From the NCBI GenBank assembly GCA_964428345.1, contig CAYRYD010000002.1:209476-273475 (forward strand): 64,000 bases of DNA, in the 5' to 3' direction. The stretch comes from JABDMH01 sp964428345 (lineage in GTDB: Bacteria > Bacteroidota > Bacteroidia > Chitinophagales > Saprospiraceae). Under the pieces are notes generated by a model. It ran no database searches. It was not told the DNA's origin and was given only the letters and a program-made list of their open reading frames with translations. Of this stretch, positions 17,972-26,394 are shown in pieces. Position 1 is the stretch's first letter. Every line of letters begins with the position of its first letter. Position numbers and translations under genes: made by a program.

Positions 17972-18481
17972 ATGAAAAGTTTGCTCACCATCATGCTGAT
18001 TACCTCAGGGTCATTGGTTTTGCTGGCTCAGCAAGATCAGGCTCAATCATTTGAAATAATGATAAGTACCGACACCGTCCTGTATGACAATTATCTGGAG
18101 GTGCGGTTTACTGCCCAAAATATCGAGGGCAGATTTGAACCCCCCAAATTTGAAGATTTTGAGGTGATCAGTGGCCCCAATCAATCGACAAGTATGAGTA
18201 TGATCAATGGGGTTACTTCCCGGTCGGCCAGTTTTAGTTATTTTATTAAACCCCGCACTACCGGAACACTATCCATAGAACCGGCCTATTATCTCAATGA
18301 TCAGGATCAAAACCGCGAGACCCAACCGGTTGCAATCATCTGTCTGCCCAATCCGGATGGTGTGGTTCAGGAGTCCAGGATCAGGCAAGATCACCAGTCT
18401 TCGGGGCTGAGCACTTTTCCCTTCTTCCGGGATAGCCCGGCAATGCCGAAGAAGAAAAAATTGAAGGTGACAAAAATCTGA
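17972..18481 (+). CDS. Short BatD-like protein (truncated paralogue)
   Basis: A 169-residue exported protein with a signal peptide (ending VLLAQQ). It matches the first 110 residues or so of BatD: FEVISGPNQS then a Ser-rich strand and TSRSASFSYFIKP here, against FKVISGPSQS and GSRSVGFGYLLQA in the next gene. It lacks the later Ig-like domains, membrane helix and cytoplasmic part of BatD, and ends in a Lys-rich tail. Its stop overlaps the batD start (ATGA at 18481). It probably arose by partial duplication of batD; being intact and coupled, it seems functional rather than decayed. Confidence 0.82.
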   Translation: MKSLLTIMLITSGSLVLLAQQDQAQSFEIMISTDTVLYDNYLEVRFTAQNIEGRFEPPKFEDFEVISGPNQSTSMSMINGVTSRSASFSYFIKPRTTGTLSIEPAYYLNDQDQNRETQPVAIICLPNPDGVVQESRIRQDHQSSGLSTFPFFRDSPAMPKKKKLKVTKI

Positions 18482-20190
18482 TGCGGCTGATGGTTAAATA
18501 CCTTCTTTCGATCGGGATGTTATGTCTTTCTTTGCCGTTGTCCGGACAGCAGGTACGCTTTGTCAGTAAACTTGATGCGCGACAGGTGATCACCGGTAGT
18601 ACCTTTTCCATTGAATTTATCCTGGAAAATGCCGATGCCGACAACTTTGCCCCGCCAGATTTCAGCCCCTTTAAAGTCATCAGTGGTCCTTCTCAATCTT
18701 ACAGGTCTTCGTTTGTCAATGGAGTAGGCAGCCGCTCGGTGGGATTTGGTTATCTGCTCCAGGCTACCCGTACCGGAAAGTTTACCATCCCCGGAGCAAC
18801 CGTGTCAGTCAAGGGAAAACAACTCAAATCCAATCCGGTAATCCTTGAGGTGCTTAGGGGTGAAGAACAGGTCAGGTCAGGTGAGTCGCCCCGGATCTTT
18901 ATCCGGGCAGCAGTTGATTCCACCCTGGCTTATGTCGGCCAACAAATCGTGATCCGGTATAAAATCTATACCCAGGTCAACATTGAAAACTACAATATAC
19001 TCACTGAAAGTAATTATGACGGTTGTTTTGCCCAGGCGCTTGACACCTACAAGGAGCCGGTGCTCAAGGAAGTTATTGATGGAAAAGAGTACAGCACAAA
19101 AGTACTCCGGAAGGTAGCCGTTTTTCCCCAGCAGGGTGGTAAAATCGACATAAGCCCCATGGTCGTGCAGGTAGGTGTGCCCAGCAGTTCAACCGTCCGG
19201 AGGGGACTGTTTTCTTCTTTTGGTCTGGAACGGAAAAACATCAGCTCAAATGGCATCAGCCTGACAGTTCACTCAGCCCATGACCAGTCTCCCGGAGATT
19301 TTTCGGGAGCAGTTGGAAAATTTAACGTTGAGTATAGTCTGCGTCCCATCCAGGCCACTACCGATGATGCCATCTCCCTTGTCATGAAGATCGTGGGTAA
19401 TGGAGACGTCAAAACGATCCGGCCTCCCGACCTGGATTTGCCAAAAGGTTTTGAAGTATTTGATCCGAAAGTTAAAGATGAGAAAATGATCAATGCAACA
19501 GATTCAGTGCGGGGTGAAAAAGTCATTGAGTATCTGCTGATTGGCCATCAACCTGGAAACTACCATATACGGCCCTCTTTCACTTACTTTGATCCAACTC
19601 ACGGTGCATTTCGCACCGTCATCGATTCGTTTCAGGTTTCGATTTCCCAGGGTAGTGGTGCCCTGTCCAATACCTCCGATGACCGTCTTAATCAGGAGGC
19701 AGATGATATCGTGCCCCTTAATCATGACCTGGATTTGAAGAAAAAACGAAACCCGGTCTATCTCCAGCCCTGGTATATCGGAGCTTATGTGATTCCTGTC
19801 CTGGCGTTTCTGCTGGTCAGTTGGAGATCGAAGCACAAAAACGTAGAAGAGGAGATTTCAGATCCACATGCCGTTGCCCGGGAAAGATTGCAGCAGGCAA
19901 GAATATACATGGATGAGGGTAACCATAAACAATTTTATGAAGAGGCAGCTTTGGGTCTTAAGCAATTCATCGCTCAAAAACTGCAGATTCAGGCTTCCGA
20001 CCTCTCGAGGCAAAAAATCACGGACAGCCTGCTGGCAAAAGGAAGCAGCCGCGAACTGGAAGAGCAGGTCCGCCTTTTTATCGAGAAATGCGACCTGGCA
20101 CTTTATGCCGGCATGAATGATGCTTCAAAAATCACCGCAACCTATGACGAGGCCGTCGGTCTGATTACAGAACTCAATAAGGTGCTCTGA
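18481..20190 (+). CDS. batD: BatD, oxygen-tolerance/aerotolerance protein
   Basis: A 569-residue protein with a signal peptide (ending LPLSGQQ), several Ig-like periplasmic domains (about 25-410), one membrane helix (about 432-447, YIGAYVIPVLAFLLVSW), and a cytoplasmic helical tail (about 455-565). This is the standard BatD (oxygen tolerance) architecture. It is the last gene of the cluster. The TPR protein BatE, which follows batD in Bacteroides, is absent; asnS is the next gene. Confidence 0.92.
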   Translation: MRLMVKYLLSIGMLCLSLPLSGQQVRFVSKLDARQVITGSTFSIEFILENADADNFAPPDFSPFKVISGPSQSYRSSFVNGVGSRSVGFGYLLQATRTGKFTIPGATVSVKGKQLKSNPVILEVLRGEEQVRSGESPRIFIRAAVDSTLAYVGQQIVIRYKIYTQVNIENYNILTESNYDGCFAQALDTYKEPVLKEVIDGKEYSTKVLRKVAVFPQQGGKIDISPMVVQVGVPSSSTVRRGLFSSFGLERKNISSNGISLTVHSAHDQSPGDFSGAVGKFNVEYSLRPIQATTDDAISLVMKIVGNGDVKTIRPPDLDLPKGFEVFDPKVKDEKMINATDSVRGEKVIEYLLIGHQPGNYHIRPSFTYFDPTHGAFRTVIDSFQVSISQGSGALSNTSDDRLNQEADDIVPLNHDLDLKKKRNPVYLQPWYIGAYVIPVLAFLLVSWRSKHKNVEEEISDPHAVARERLQQARIYMDEGNHKQFYEEAALGLKQFIAQKLQIQASDLSRQKITDSLLAKGSSRELEEQVRLFIEKCDLALYAGMNDASKITATYDEAVGLITELNKVL

Positions 20191-20311
20191 ACAATAGCCA
20201 GGAGGATTTCCAATTACCGGACTGCTGACCAACTCCGAGTCGCAAAACCAGAGGCAACCGTCAGCCAATCAAGTAATATCCTTCAAATTCCCTTTTTTCA
20301 ATAAAGAAGGA

Positions 20312-20319
20312 TAATTTCG
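20312..20319 (+). promoter_or_regulatory. Candidate -7 box (TAATTTCG) for asnS
   Basis: TAATTTCG lies 26 bp before the asnS start and is one base from the TAnnTTTG consensus. A T-rich tract at 20293-20298 is somewhat close for a -33 element. Confidence 0.4.
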
Positions 20320-20345
20320 CGGCCACAGTAACTTGAAGTCATAAA

Positions 20346-21785
20346 ATGAAGGAAATGGCAACCCCAATCAGAGAAATAATGGCTAAAAAGCCATTGGGTG
20401 AAATCATCGTGGTAAAAGGATGGGTAAGAACTTTTCGCAACAATCAATTTATTGCTTTAAGTGATGGTTCAACTATCGAGACTCTTCAGGTAGTGGTCGA
20501 TTTTGAAAATACCGCACCTGAAGTATTAAAGAAAATTACCACCGGTGCCGCAGTCGGTGCCAAAGGTGTTTTGGTAGAGTCACTGGGGCGGGGACAGTCA
20601 GTTGAACTGAAGGCCGATGAAGTTGTCATATACGGAGAGGCCGATCCGGAAAAATACCCACTTCAGCCCAAAAAACACAGCCTGGAATTTCTACGGGAAA
20701 TTGCGCATTTGCGTTTTCGCACCAATACCTTTGGAGCGGTATTCAGAGTGCGACATCAGCTCGCTTTTGCCATTCACCGTTTCTTTCACGATCGCGGATT
20801 TTATTACCTGCATACGCCGATAATCACGGCTTCAGATGCCGAAGGAGCCGGAGAAATGTTCCGGGTCACGACCCTTGATCTGGAAAATCTACCGCGTACC
20901 GAAACAGGAACCATTGATTTTAAACAGGATTTTTTTGAACGTGAAACCAATCTCACCGTGTCCGGTCAGCTGGAAGCGGAACTGGGAGCGATGGCGCTGG
21001 GCAAAGTATACACCTTTGGGCCTACTTTTCGCGCCGAAAATTCCAACACCTCCCGCCATCTTGCAGAATTCTGGATGATCGAACCGGAAGTTGCCTTCAA
21101 TGACCTGGATGACAACGCGGATCTCGCGGAAGCGATGTTGCAATATGTGATCCGTGATGCCCTCGAAAGCTGCCAGGATGATCTGGCATTTTTATCGGAC
21201 CGTCTGATTCAGGAAGACAAGAACAAACCCCAGGACCAGCGATTTGATATGAACCTCATTGAGCGACTGCAGTTTATCGTCAACAACACCTTTGAACGAC
21301 TGACCTATACCGAAGCGATCGATATATTGATGCGCTCGACCCCCAACAGGAAGAAGAAATTTAATTTTATTATCGATGCCTGGGGAGCGGACCTGCAGTC
21401 TGAGCACGAGCGTTACCTGGTCGAAAAACATTTTAAAAAACCGGTGATCCTGACCGACTATCCAAAGCAGATCAAAGCTTTTTATATGCGGGTCAACGAC
21501 GATGATAAAACCGTGCGGGCAATGGATATCCTTTTTCCCGGTATTGGTGAGATCGTCGGAGGATCCCAACGCGAAGAGCGCCTGGAAGTCTTACAAACCC
21601 GGATGCAGGAAATGCACATTCCGGCCCAGGAGCTTTACTGGTATCTGGATACCCGCCGTTTTGGGACGTGTCCGCATGCCGGCTATGGCCTGGGATTTGA
21701 GCGCCTGGTGCAGTTTATGACTGGTATGGGTAATATCCGGGATGTCATCGCCTTCCCCAGGTATCCGGGTAATGCCAGCTTTTAG
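20346..21785 (+). CDS. asnS: Asparagine--tRNA ligase
   Basis: Charges tRNA-Asn in the cytoplasm. The 479-residue protein has the N-terminal OB-fold anticodon-binding domain (about 15-115, VVKGWVRTFRNNQFIALSDG) and a class II catalytic core. Motif 2 is visible as TFGPTFRAENSNTSRHLAE and motif 3 as GYGLGFERLVQFMTG. The insert with EPEVAFNDL and the QIKAFYMR stretch are typical of AsnS rather than AspS. Length is normal. An in-frame ATG at 20355 is an alternative start. Confidence 0.96.
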   Translation: MKEMATPIREIMAKKPLGEIIVVKGWVRTFRNNQFIALSDGSTIETLQVVVDFENTAPEVLKKITTGAAVGAKGVLVESLGRGQSVELKADEVVIYGEADPEKYPLQPKKHSLEFLREIAHLRFRTNTFGAVFRVRHQLAFAIHRFFHDRGFYYLHTPIITASDAEGAGEMFRVTTLDLENLPRTETGTIDFKQDFFERETNLTVSGQLEAELGAMALGKVYTFGPTFRAENSNTSRHLAEFWMIEPEVAFNDLDDNADLAEAMLQYVIRDALESCQDDLAFLSDRLIQEDKNKPQDQRFDMNLIERLQFIVNNTFERLTYTEAIDILMRSTPNRKKKFNFIIDAWGADLQSEHERYLVEKHFKKPVILTDYPKQIKAFYMRVNDDDKTVRAMDILFPGIGEIVGGSQREERLEVLQTRMQEMHIPAQELYWYLDTRRFGTCPHAGYGLGFERLVQFMTGMGNIRDVIAFPRYPGNASF

Positions 21786-21875
21786 CGGTGAAACTTCTAC
21801 CATTCACTCGATGTGAGAAGAATACCTTGAAAAGAACCTGAGGAAATTTTAGCCTGGTAGCCATTTTGGAGGTAT

Positions 21876-21975
21876 AAAAAAAATCCCCCTGGATTTTGGA
21901 TATGTCATAGATATGAGATCATAAGACTATGGGAATTTTTTATCCATCCAGAGGGACCGTTACGGCTCATGGGAG
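21876..21975 (-). ncRNA. Candidate small RNA / leader transcript with terminator hairpin
   Basis: An apparently self-contained minus-strand transcription unit between asnS and sdhB. A perfect -7 box (TACATTTG, 21981-21988) is followed by about 100 nt ending in a strong hairpin and eight T (complement of 21876-21883). The closing stem pairs TCCCTCTGGAT (complement of 21946-21956) with ATCCAGGGGGA (complement of 21884-21894), 11 bp with one wobble. Inside it, GGATA/TATCC and CATAG/CTATG extend an irregular rod. I do not recognise the family; a 6S-like, regulatory or attenuator RNA is possible. A 21-codon ORF lies inside it and is listed separately. Confidence 0.55.
21905..21970 (-). CDS. Possible 21-residue peptide within the small RNA
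   Basis: An ATG only 10 nt after the -7 box opens a 21-codon frame beginning MSRNGPSGW and ending in TGA (complement of 21905-21907). With the expected start site the mRNA would be almost leaderless. The stop codon lies inside the hairpin rod, 10 bp before the 3' arm of the closing stem, so a translating ribosome would disrupt that structure. It could be a leader peptide or chance. Confidence 0.3.
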   Translation of the reverse strand: MSRNGPSGWIKNSHSLMISYL

Positions 21976-21980
21976 TGCTA

Positions 21981-22012
21981 CAAATGTAGATTTTTCTTAT
22001 ATATGTACCTAA
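21981..22012 (-). promoter_or_regulatory. Promoter of the small RNA
   Basis: TACATTTG on the minus strand is an exact TAnnTTTG box (21981-21988). A TTAG lies 20 bp upstream and could serve as a weak -33 element. Confidence 0.5.
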
Positions 22013-22035
22013 GAGTTGGAGATTTATTTTGACAA

Positions 22036-22051
22036 TTTAACATATGTTAAA
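22036..22051. repeat. 16-bp perfect palindrome
   Basis: TTTAACATATGTTAAA is self-complementary over 16 bp and adjoins the sdh terminator. It could be an operator for a dimeric regulator, or a chance feature of AT-rich DNA. Confidence 0.3.
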
Positions 22052-22094
22052 AAAGGCAGATAAGATCTGACCAGTCTTTTGGGTTTAGCTGCCT
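22049..22094 (-). terminator. Terminator of the sdhCAB operon
   Basis: On the minus strand AGGCAG and CTGCCT (6 bp) enclose about 29 nt with possible internal pairing, followed by six T (complement of 22049-22054). It lies 62 bp after the sdhB stop. Confidence 0.55.
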
Positions 22095-22155
22095 GAAAAT
22101 CCTGTCTATGACGATCAAAAACTGAAATCTTCATTGGAATGATTATGGGGCATCC

Positions 22156-22905
22156 TTATGGTTTATTGGTGGTCAGTGCAGCGGTAAAGTAGCGGCGGTT
22201 CATCCGGGCAATGTTTTCGACCGAGATTTCTTTGGGACACTCGGCCTCACAGGCATAGACATTGGAACAGTTGCCAAACCCTTCCTTATCCATCTGATTG
22301 ACCATATTGGCTACCCGGCTGAGATCTTCGACCTTGCCTTGCGGTAACAGAGAGAGATGGGAAACCTTGGCGGCTACAAAAAGCATTGCCGAGGCATTGG
22401 GACAGGCAGCAACACAGGCGCCACAACCGATGCAGGCAGCAGCATCAAATGCTTTGGCGGCTACATCCCTTTCAATCGGAGTCGCATTACCGTCCTGCGC
22501 CTGACCGGTGCTGACCGAGACGAAGCCCCCTGCCTGAATGATTCGATCAAATGAGCTGCGGTCTACGACCAGATCCTTGATAACCGGGAAAGCAGTTGCC
22601 CTCCAAGGTTCAATGGTGACCGTATCTCCATCTTTAAAGAAGCGCATATGGAGTTGACAGGTTGTAGTGCCCTTAAGTAATCCGTGGGGACGGCCATCTA
22701 TGACAAAACCACAAGATCCGCAGATGCCTTCCCGGCAATCGTGTTCAAAAGCAACCGGATCCTGACCCTGCTCAATGAGATCCTGATTCAAGACATCCAG
22801 CATCTCCAGAAATGACATATGCTCATTGGCATCTACCTGATAACTTTCAAACCTTCCATCACTTTGGGCATTTTTCTGTCTCCAGATCTTTAGTGTTAAT
22901 TTCAT
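22156..22905 (-). CDS. sdhB: Succinate dehydrogenase/fumarate reductase iron-sulfur subunit
   Basis: Electron-transfer subunit of complex II, 249 residues. The N-terminal ferredoxin domain carries the 2Fe-2S Cys cluster (CREGICGSCG and a later Cys). The C-terminal domain carries the 4Fe-4S/3Fe-4S ligands (CIGCGACVAACP and CSNVYACEAECP). The pattern and the single cytochrome subunit upstream fit the B-type complex II of Bacteroidota, with menaquinone as partner. It is the last gene of sdhCAB, 36 bp after sdhA. Confidence 0.95.
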   Translation of the reverse strand: MKLTLKIWRQKNAQSDGRFESYQVDANEHMSFLEMLDVLNQDLIEQGQDPVAFEHDCREGICGSCGFVIDGRPHGLLKGTTTCQLHMRFFKDGDTVTIEPWRATAFPVIKDLVVDRSSFDRIIQAGGFVSVSTGQAQDGNATPIERDVAAKAFDAAACIGCGACVAACPNASAMLFVAAKVSHLSLLPQGKVEDLSRVANMVNQMDKEGFGNCSNVYACEAECPKEISVENIARMNRRYFTAALTTNKP

Positions 22906-22941
22906 ATCAGCCAGTACTCTACAATTAGTGGAATAAATTTG

Positions 22942-24939
22942 TTACTTATAGCTTCGGGTCTTCAACTCTACGGTCTCAAATCTCAGGGGTTCCTTGTGCA
23001 GTACAGAATCCTGTCCATCCCGCCATTCCCAGGCTGCCACATAGGCAAACTCTTCGTCATTCCGGAGGGCTTCTCCCTCGAGTGTCTGATGTTCTTCCCG
23101 AAAATGACCCCCACACGATTCTTCACGGTGCAGGGCATCTTCGATCATCACCTCGCCCAGTTCCATAAAATCGGCTACCCGTACAGCCTTTTCCAACTCC
23201 GGATTGAATTCATCCGATCCGCCGGGTACGATCACATCTTTCCAGTATTCTTCACGCAACTCCTGAATCATCTTACGACCTTTGGTGAGGCCCTCGGAAG
23301 TACGGGACATTCCACAATAATCCCACATGATCATCCCCAGTCTTCGGTGAAACTGTTCTACTGTTTGCGATCCTTTGATATTTAACAACTGATTCAGTCG
23401 CTCCCGGCAAGCCAGTTCGGCTTCGGCAAAGTCAGGTCCGGAAATAGAAAAAGCGGGGGTCCGGATCTCATTGGCCAGAAAAACACCAACGGTGTATGGT
23501 ATCACAAAATAGCCATCTGCCAACCCCTGCATCAGGGCGGAAGCGCCCAACCGGTTGGCGCCATGGTCCGAGAAATTGCATTCTCCCAAAGCAAAAAGAC
23601 CGGGGATGTTGGTTTCCAGATTATAGTCTACCCAAAGACCACCCATCGTATAGTGCACTGCAGGATAGATCTTCATCGGAGTCTTGTAAGGATTTTCTCC
23701 GGTGATCTTTTCATACATTTCAAAGAGGTTGCCATACTTGGTTTCGATCACTTTCTCCCCAAGTCTGACGATTGTGGCCTGATCCGGATTTGGCAATCCT
23801 TTAGCATGCGCTTCCGATTTTCCGTAGCGCTGGATGGCATCGGCAAAATCCAGGTAAACCGCCAGTCCGGATCTGTTAACCCCCAAACCATCGTCACAGA
23901 CTACTTTAGCCGCCCTGGATGCGACATCGCGGGGCACCAGGTTACCAAAGGCCGGATACCTCCGTTCCAGATAATAATCCCGCTTCTCTTCGGAAAGATC
24001 CTGGGGCTGTAATTTGCCACTGCGAATCGCTTCTACGTCCTGTTTTTCTTTAGGAACCCAAACCCGGCCATCATTTCTCAATGATTCCGACATCAGGGTC
24101 AGCTTTGACTGATAATCACCTGAAACCGGGATGCAGGTTGGATGGATCTGGGTATAGCAGGGATTAGCCATAAAAGCTCCCCGTTTTACCGCTCTCCAGG
24201 CAGCTGTCACATTCGATCCCATCGCATTGGTCGACAAGTAAAACACATTGCCATAACCCCCGGTAGCCAGGATCACACAATGGGCGGCAAACCGCTCAAG
24301 TTTACCCGTGAGCAAATTTCTGGCGATAATGCCCCGGGCTTTCCCATCGATCAATACCAGATCCAGCATTTCATGCCGGTTATACATGGTGACCGAACCC
24401 AGCGAAATCTGTCGTGAAAGTGCCTGATAGGCGCCGATGAGCAGTTGCTGACCAGTCTGGCCCCGGGCATAAAAAGTGCGGGAAACCTGTACTCCTCCAA
24501 AAGAGCGGTTTTCCAGTAGCCCTCCATATTCACGGGCAAACGGAACACCCTGAGCAACACACTGATCGATGATGTCACCACTGACTTCTGCCAGCCGGTA
24601 GACATTGGCTTCGCGAGAGCGATAATCGCCTCCCTTGATCGTATCGTAAAATAGCCGGAAAACACTGTCACCGTCATTCATATAGTTTTTGGCGGCATTG
24701 ATTCCTCCCTGAGCAGCTATGCTGTGAGCCCGGCGAGGACTGTCATGAAAGGTGAAACACTTCACCTGATAGCCCAGCTCGCCCAGACTGGCCGCCGCAG
24801 CGGCGCCAGCCAGTCCGGTACCGACAACAATGATTTCCAGTCGCCGTTTATTATTGGGCGCTACCAGAGGCATCGTCGACTTATATCTGGTCCATTTTTC
24901 AGATAACTCGCCTTCGGGAACTTTTCCGTCTAGAATCAT
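22942..24939 (-). CDS. sdhA: Succinate dehydrogenase/fumarate reductase flavoprotein subunit
   Basis: Catalytic subunit of complex II, 665 residues. FAD-binding motifs include VVGTGLAGAAAAASLGELG near the N-terminus and the covalent-flavin His block RAHSIAAQGGINAAKNY. Active-site motifs include HPTCIPVSGD, a conserved RDVASRA stretch and the late GALWVDYN-type segment (MGGLWVDYN). The frame is open up to 25026, inside sdhC, but the ATG at 24939 gives a normal N-terminus 13 bp after sdhC. Oxidises succinate to fumarate in the TCA cycle. Confidence 0.95.
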   Translation of the reverse strand: MILDGKVPEGELSEKWTRYKSTMPLVAPNNKRRLEIIVVGTGLAGAAAAASLGELGYQVKCFTFHDSPRRAHSIAAQGGINAAKNYMNDGDSVFRLFYDTIKGGDYRSREANVYRLAEVSGDIIDQCVAQGVPFAREYGGLLENRSFGGVQVSRTFYARGQTGQQLLIGAYQALSRQISLGSVTMYNRHEMLDLVLIDGKARGIIARNLLTGKLERFAAHCVILATGGYGNVFYLSTNAMGSNVTAAWRAVKRGAFMANPCYTQIHPTCIPVSGDYQSKLTLMSESLRNDGRVWVPKEKQDVEAIRSGKLQPQDLSEEKRDYYLERRYPAFGNLVPRDVASRAAKVVCDDGLGVNRSGLAVYLDFADAIQRYGKSEAHAKGLPNPDQATIVRLGEKVIETKYGNLFEMYEKITGENPYKTPMKIYPAVHYTMGGLWVDYNLETNIPGLFALGECNFSDHGANRLGASALMQGLADGYFVIPYTVGVFLANEIRTPAFSISGPDFAEAELACRERLNQLLNIKGSQTVEQFHRRLGMIMWDYCGMSRTSEGLTKGRKMIQELREEYWKDVIVPGGSDEFNPELEKAVRVADFMELGEVMIEDALHREESCGGHFREEHQTLEGEALRNDEEFAYVAAWEWRDGQDSVLHKEPLRFETVELKTRSYK

Positions 24940-24952
24940 AATACTTCGTTTC

Positions 24953-25633
24953 TTATCGCGATAAATAAAATATAACCGGAATAGCCGCAAAACCCAGGGG
25001 AACAATGATACTGTACGCCATGCCAAGCCACCTGATCACCGGTGAATATTTGCGATGATTGATACCCAGGGTCTGAAAAGCACTTTGAAACCCATGCAAC
25101 AGGTGATAAGCCAGCACCACCATACATAAGACATAGAAGACCACATACCACCATTGACGAAATGCGAAATCCACTACCTCGTATAGATTCTTAACCGGTT
25201 CATGGCCTTCGTAGGTGATCATCTCCAGCCCTCCTATTTTCATTTGAAACCAGAACTGCCACATATGTATGATCAGAAAAATAAAGATCACCATACCCAG
25301 ATATGCCATATTTCGCGCTGCGAAAGAGCTGGTTTGGGTACCGGGAACGGTATAACGGGATTTTCGGGCCTGACGGTTCTGACGCCATAACATCATGCCC
25401 TGGATGGTGTGCAGCAAAATGAAAATATACAGTAAATAGGAAATCGTCTTGATGAGTGGGTTGGTCGTCATAAATTTGGTATAGAGGTTAAACTGCCGGC
25501 CTTCATCATTCAGAAGCAGCTGAAAATTCCCGCTAAGGTGGACAATCAAAAAAAGGATTAAAAACAACCCGGTCAAACTCATAATCAGTTTTTTGCCCAG
25601 GCTGGATTTTAAGAATGTACTAAACCAGTTCAT
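24953..25633 (-). CDS. sdhC: Succinate dehydrogenase cytochrome b subunit (B-type)
   Basis: Membrane anchor of complex II, 226 residues with about five transmembrane segments, as in B-type enzymes such as Bacillus or Wolinella. His residues in the helices (for example LIVHLSGN, LHTIQGM, IIHMWQF, LAYHLLHGFQSAF) are candidate axial ligands of two hemes. There is no separate SdhD, which fits the B type. First gene of the operon, with a good promoter immediately upstream. Confidence 0.93.
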   Translation of the reverse strand: MNWFSTFLKSSLGKKLIMSLTGLFLILFLIVHLSGNFQLLLNDEGRQFNLYTKFMTTNPLIKTISYLLYIFILLHTIQGMMLWRQNRQARKSRYTVPGTQTSSFAARNMAYLGMVIFIFLIIHMWQFWFQMKIGGLEMITYEGHEPVKNLYEVVDFAFRQWWYVVFYVLCMVVLAYHLLHGFQSAFQTLGINHRKYSPVIRWLGMAYSIIVPLGFAAIPVIFYLSR

Positions 25634-25658
25634 AGGTTCTGCGTTTATCAGGCGAAGA

Positions 25659-25690
25659 CAAAACTATCTTATATCCGTTGTCTAAACAAA
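25659..25690 (-). promoter_or_regulatory. Promoter of sdhCAB
   Basis: TAGTTTTG (complement of 25659-25666) is an exact -7 box and TTTG (complement of 25687-25690) lies 20 bp upstream as -33 element. The 5' leader would be about 20 nt. Among the strongest promoters in the window. Confidence 0.7.
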
Positions 25691-25836
25691 TCGGAATTGA
25701 CTGCACCCGGCGCTGAAATTTATTTAGAATTGTTCTAAAAATTTTCATCCGGTAAAAAAAAGCACCGTCCATTGAAAAGATCCTGCTTTTTCTTTGTTAT
25801 ACAATTGATTAACCTGTTTATGCTTTAAGACATCGT

Positions 25837-26340
25837 ATGATCCATAAATCTATTTCATTTGCCAACCTGCTCCAGTATTTTCCCCTGATCGAACTGCCCG
25901 TCACCCTCACTTCAGAGTTGCATCATGTCTTTCTGAAGGAAAATAAACCGTTGCCAGAGGAGTTCATCAGGAAATTTCTTCAGACAGATCAAGCCACTGA
26001 TGACGAATATACCGAGTATGTTGCCTGTTTCCGCTTACCTTCCGGCGAGCAGTATGAGGCTATTGTCTATTGGAAAGCTTCTTTGATGACGTATGAGTAT
26101 ATTCTGGCTACCTTTCAGCCAAATGGCCGGTTTATTGCCAGCCGGATTATTGGAGGAACCAAATCGAATGGATCATCCTTATTGAAGAGAATTGCGACCA
26201 TTGATGAAGAATCGCTTATCCTGATCGCCGAAGGAGTCGGTCCCCTGGATGATCGGTTGTACAATGCCGGCCAGAGCCATACCTACCAGCTGGAGATCGC
26301 AGAGACCGGCGACATCCTCCAGATGCTCAGCGAAAACTGA
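25837..26340 (+). CDS. Hypothetical protein, unknown function
   Basis: A soluble-looking protein of 167 residues, with no signal peptide or membrane helix. It has a helical N-terminus (about 1-60, LLQYFPLIELPVTLTSELHH) and a beta-rich C-terminal half (about 65-165). I do not recognise the family. It stands alone between divergent sdhC and rnr (54 bp downstream, same strand), and could share a transcript with rnr. Codon use resembles its neighbours. Confidence 0.75.
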   Translation: MIHKSISFANLLQYFPLIELPVTLTSELHHVFLKENKPLPEEFIRKFLQTDQATDDEYTEYVACFRLPSGEQYEAIVYWKASLMTYEYILATFQPNGRFIASRIIGGTKSNGSSLLKRIATIDEESLILIAEGVGPLDDRLYNAGQSHTYQLEIAETGDILQMLSEN

Positions 26341-26394
26341 CCATTGCTTCAATCGATTTTCAGAAACCCAATCCTCATAACACATTGATCAATC

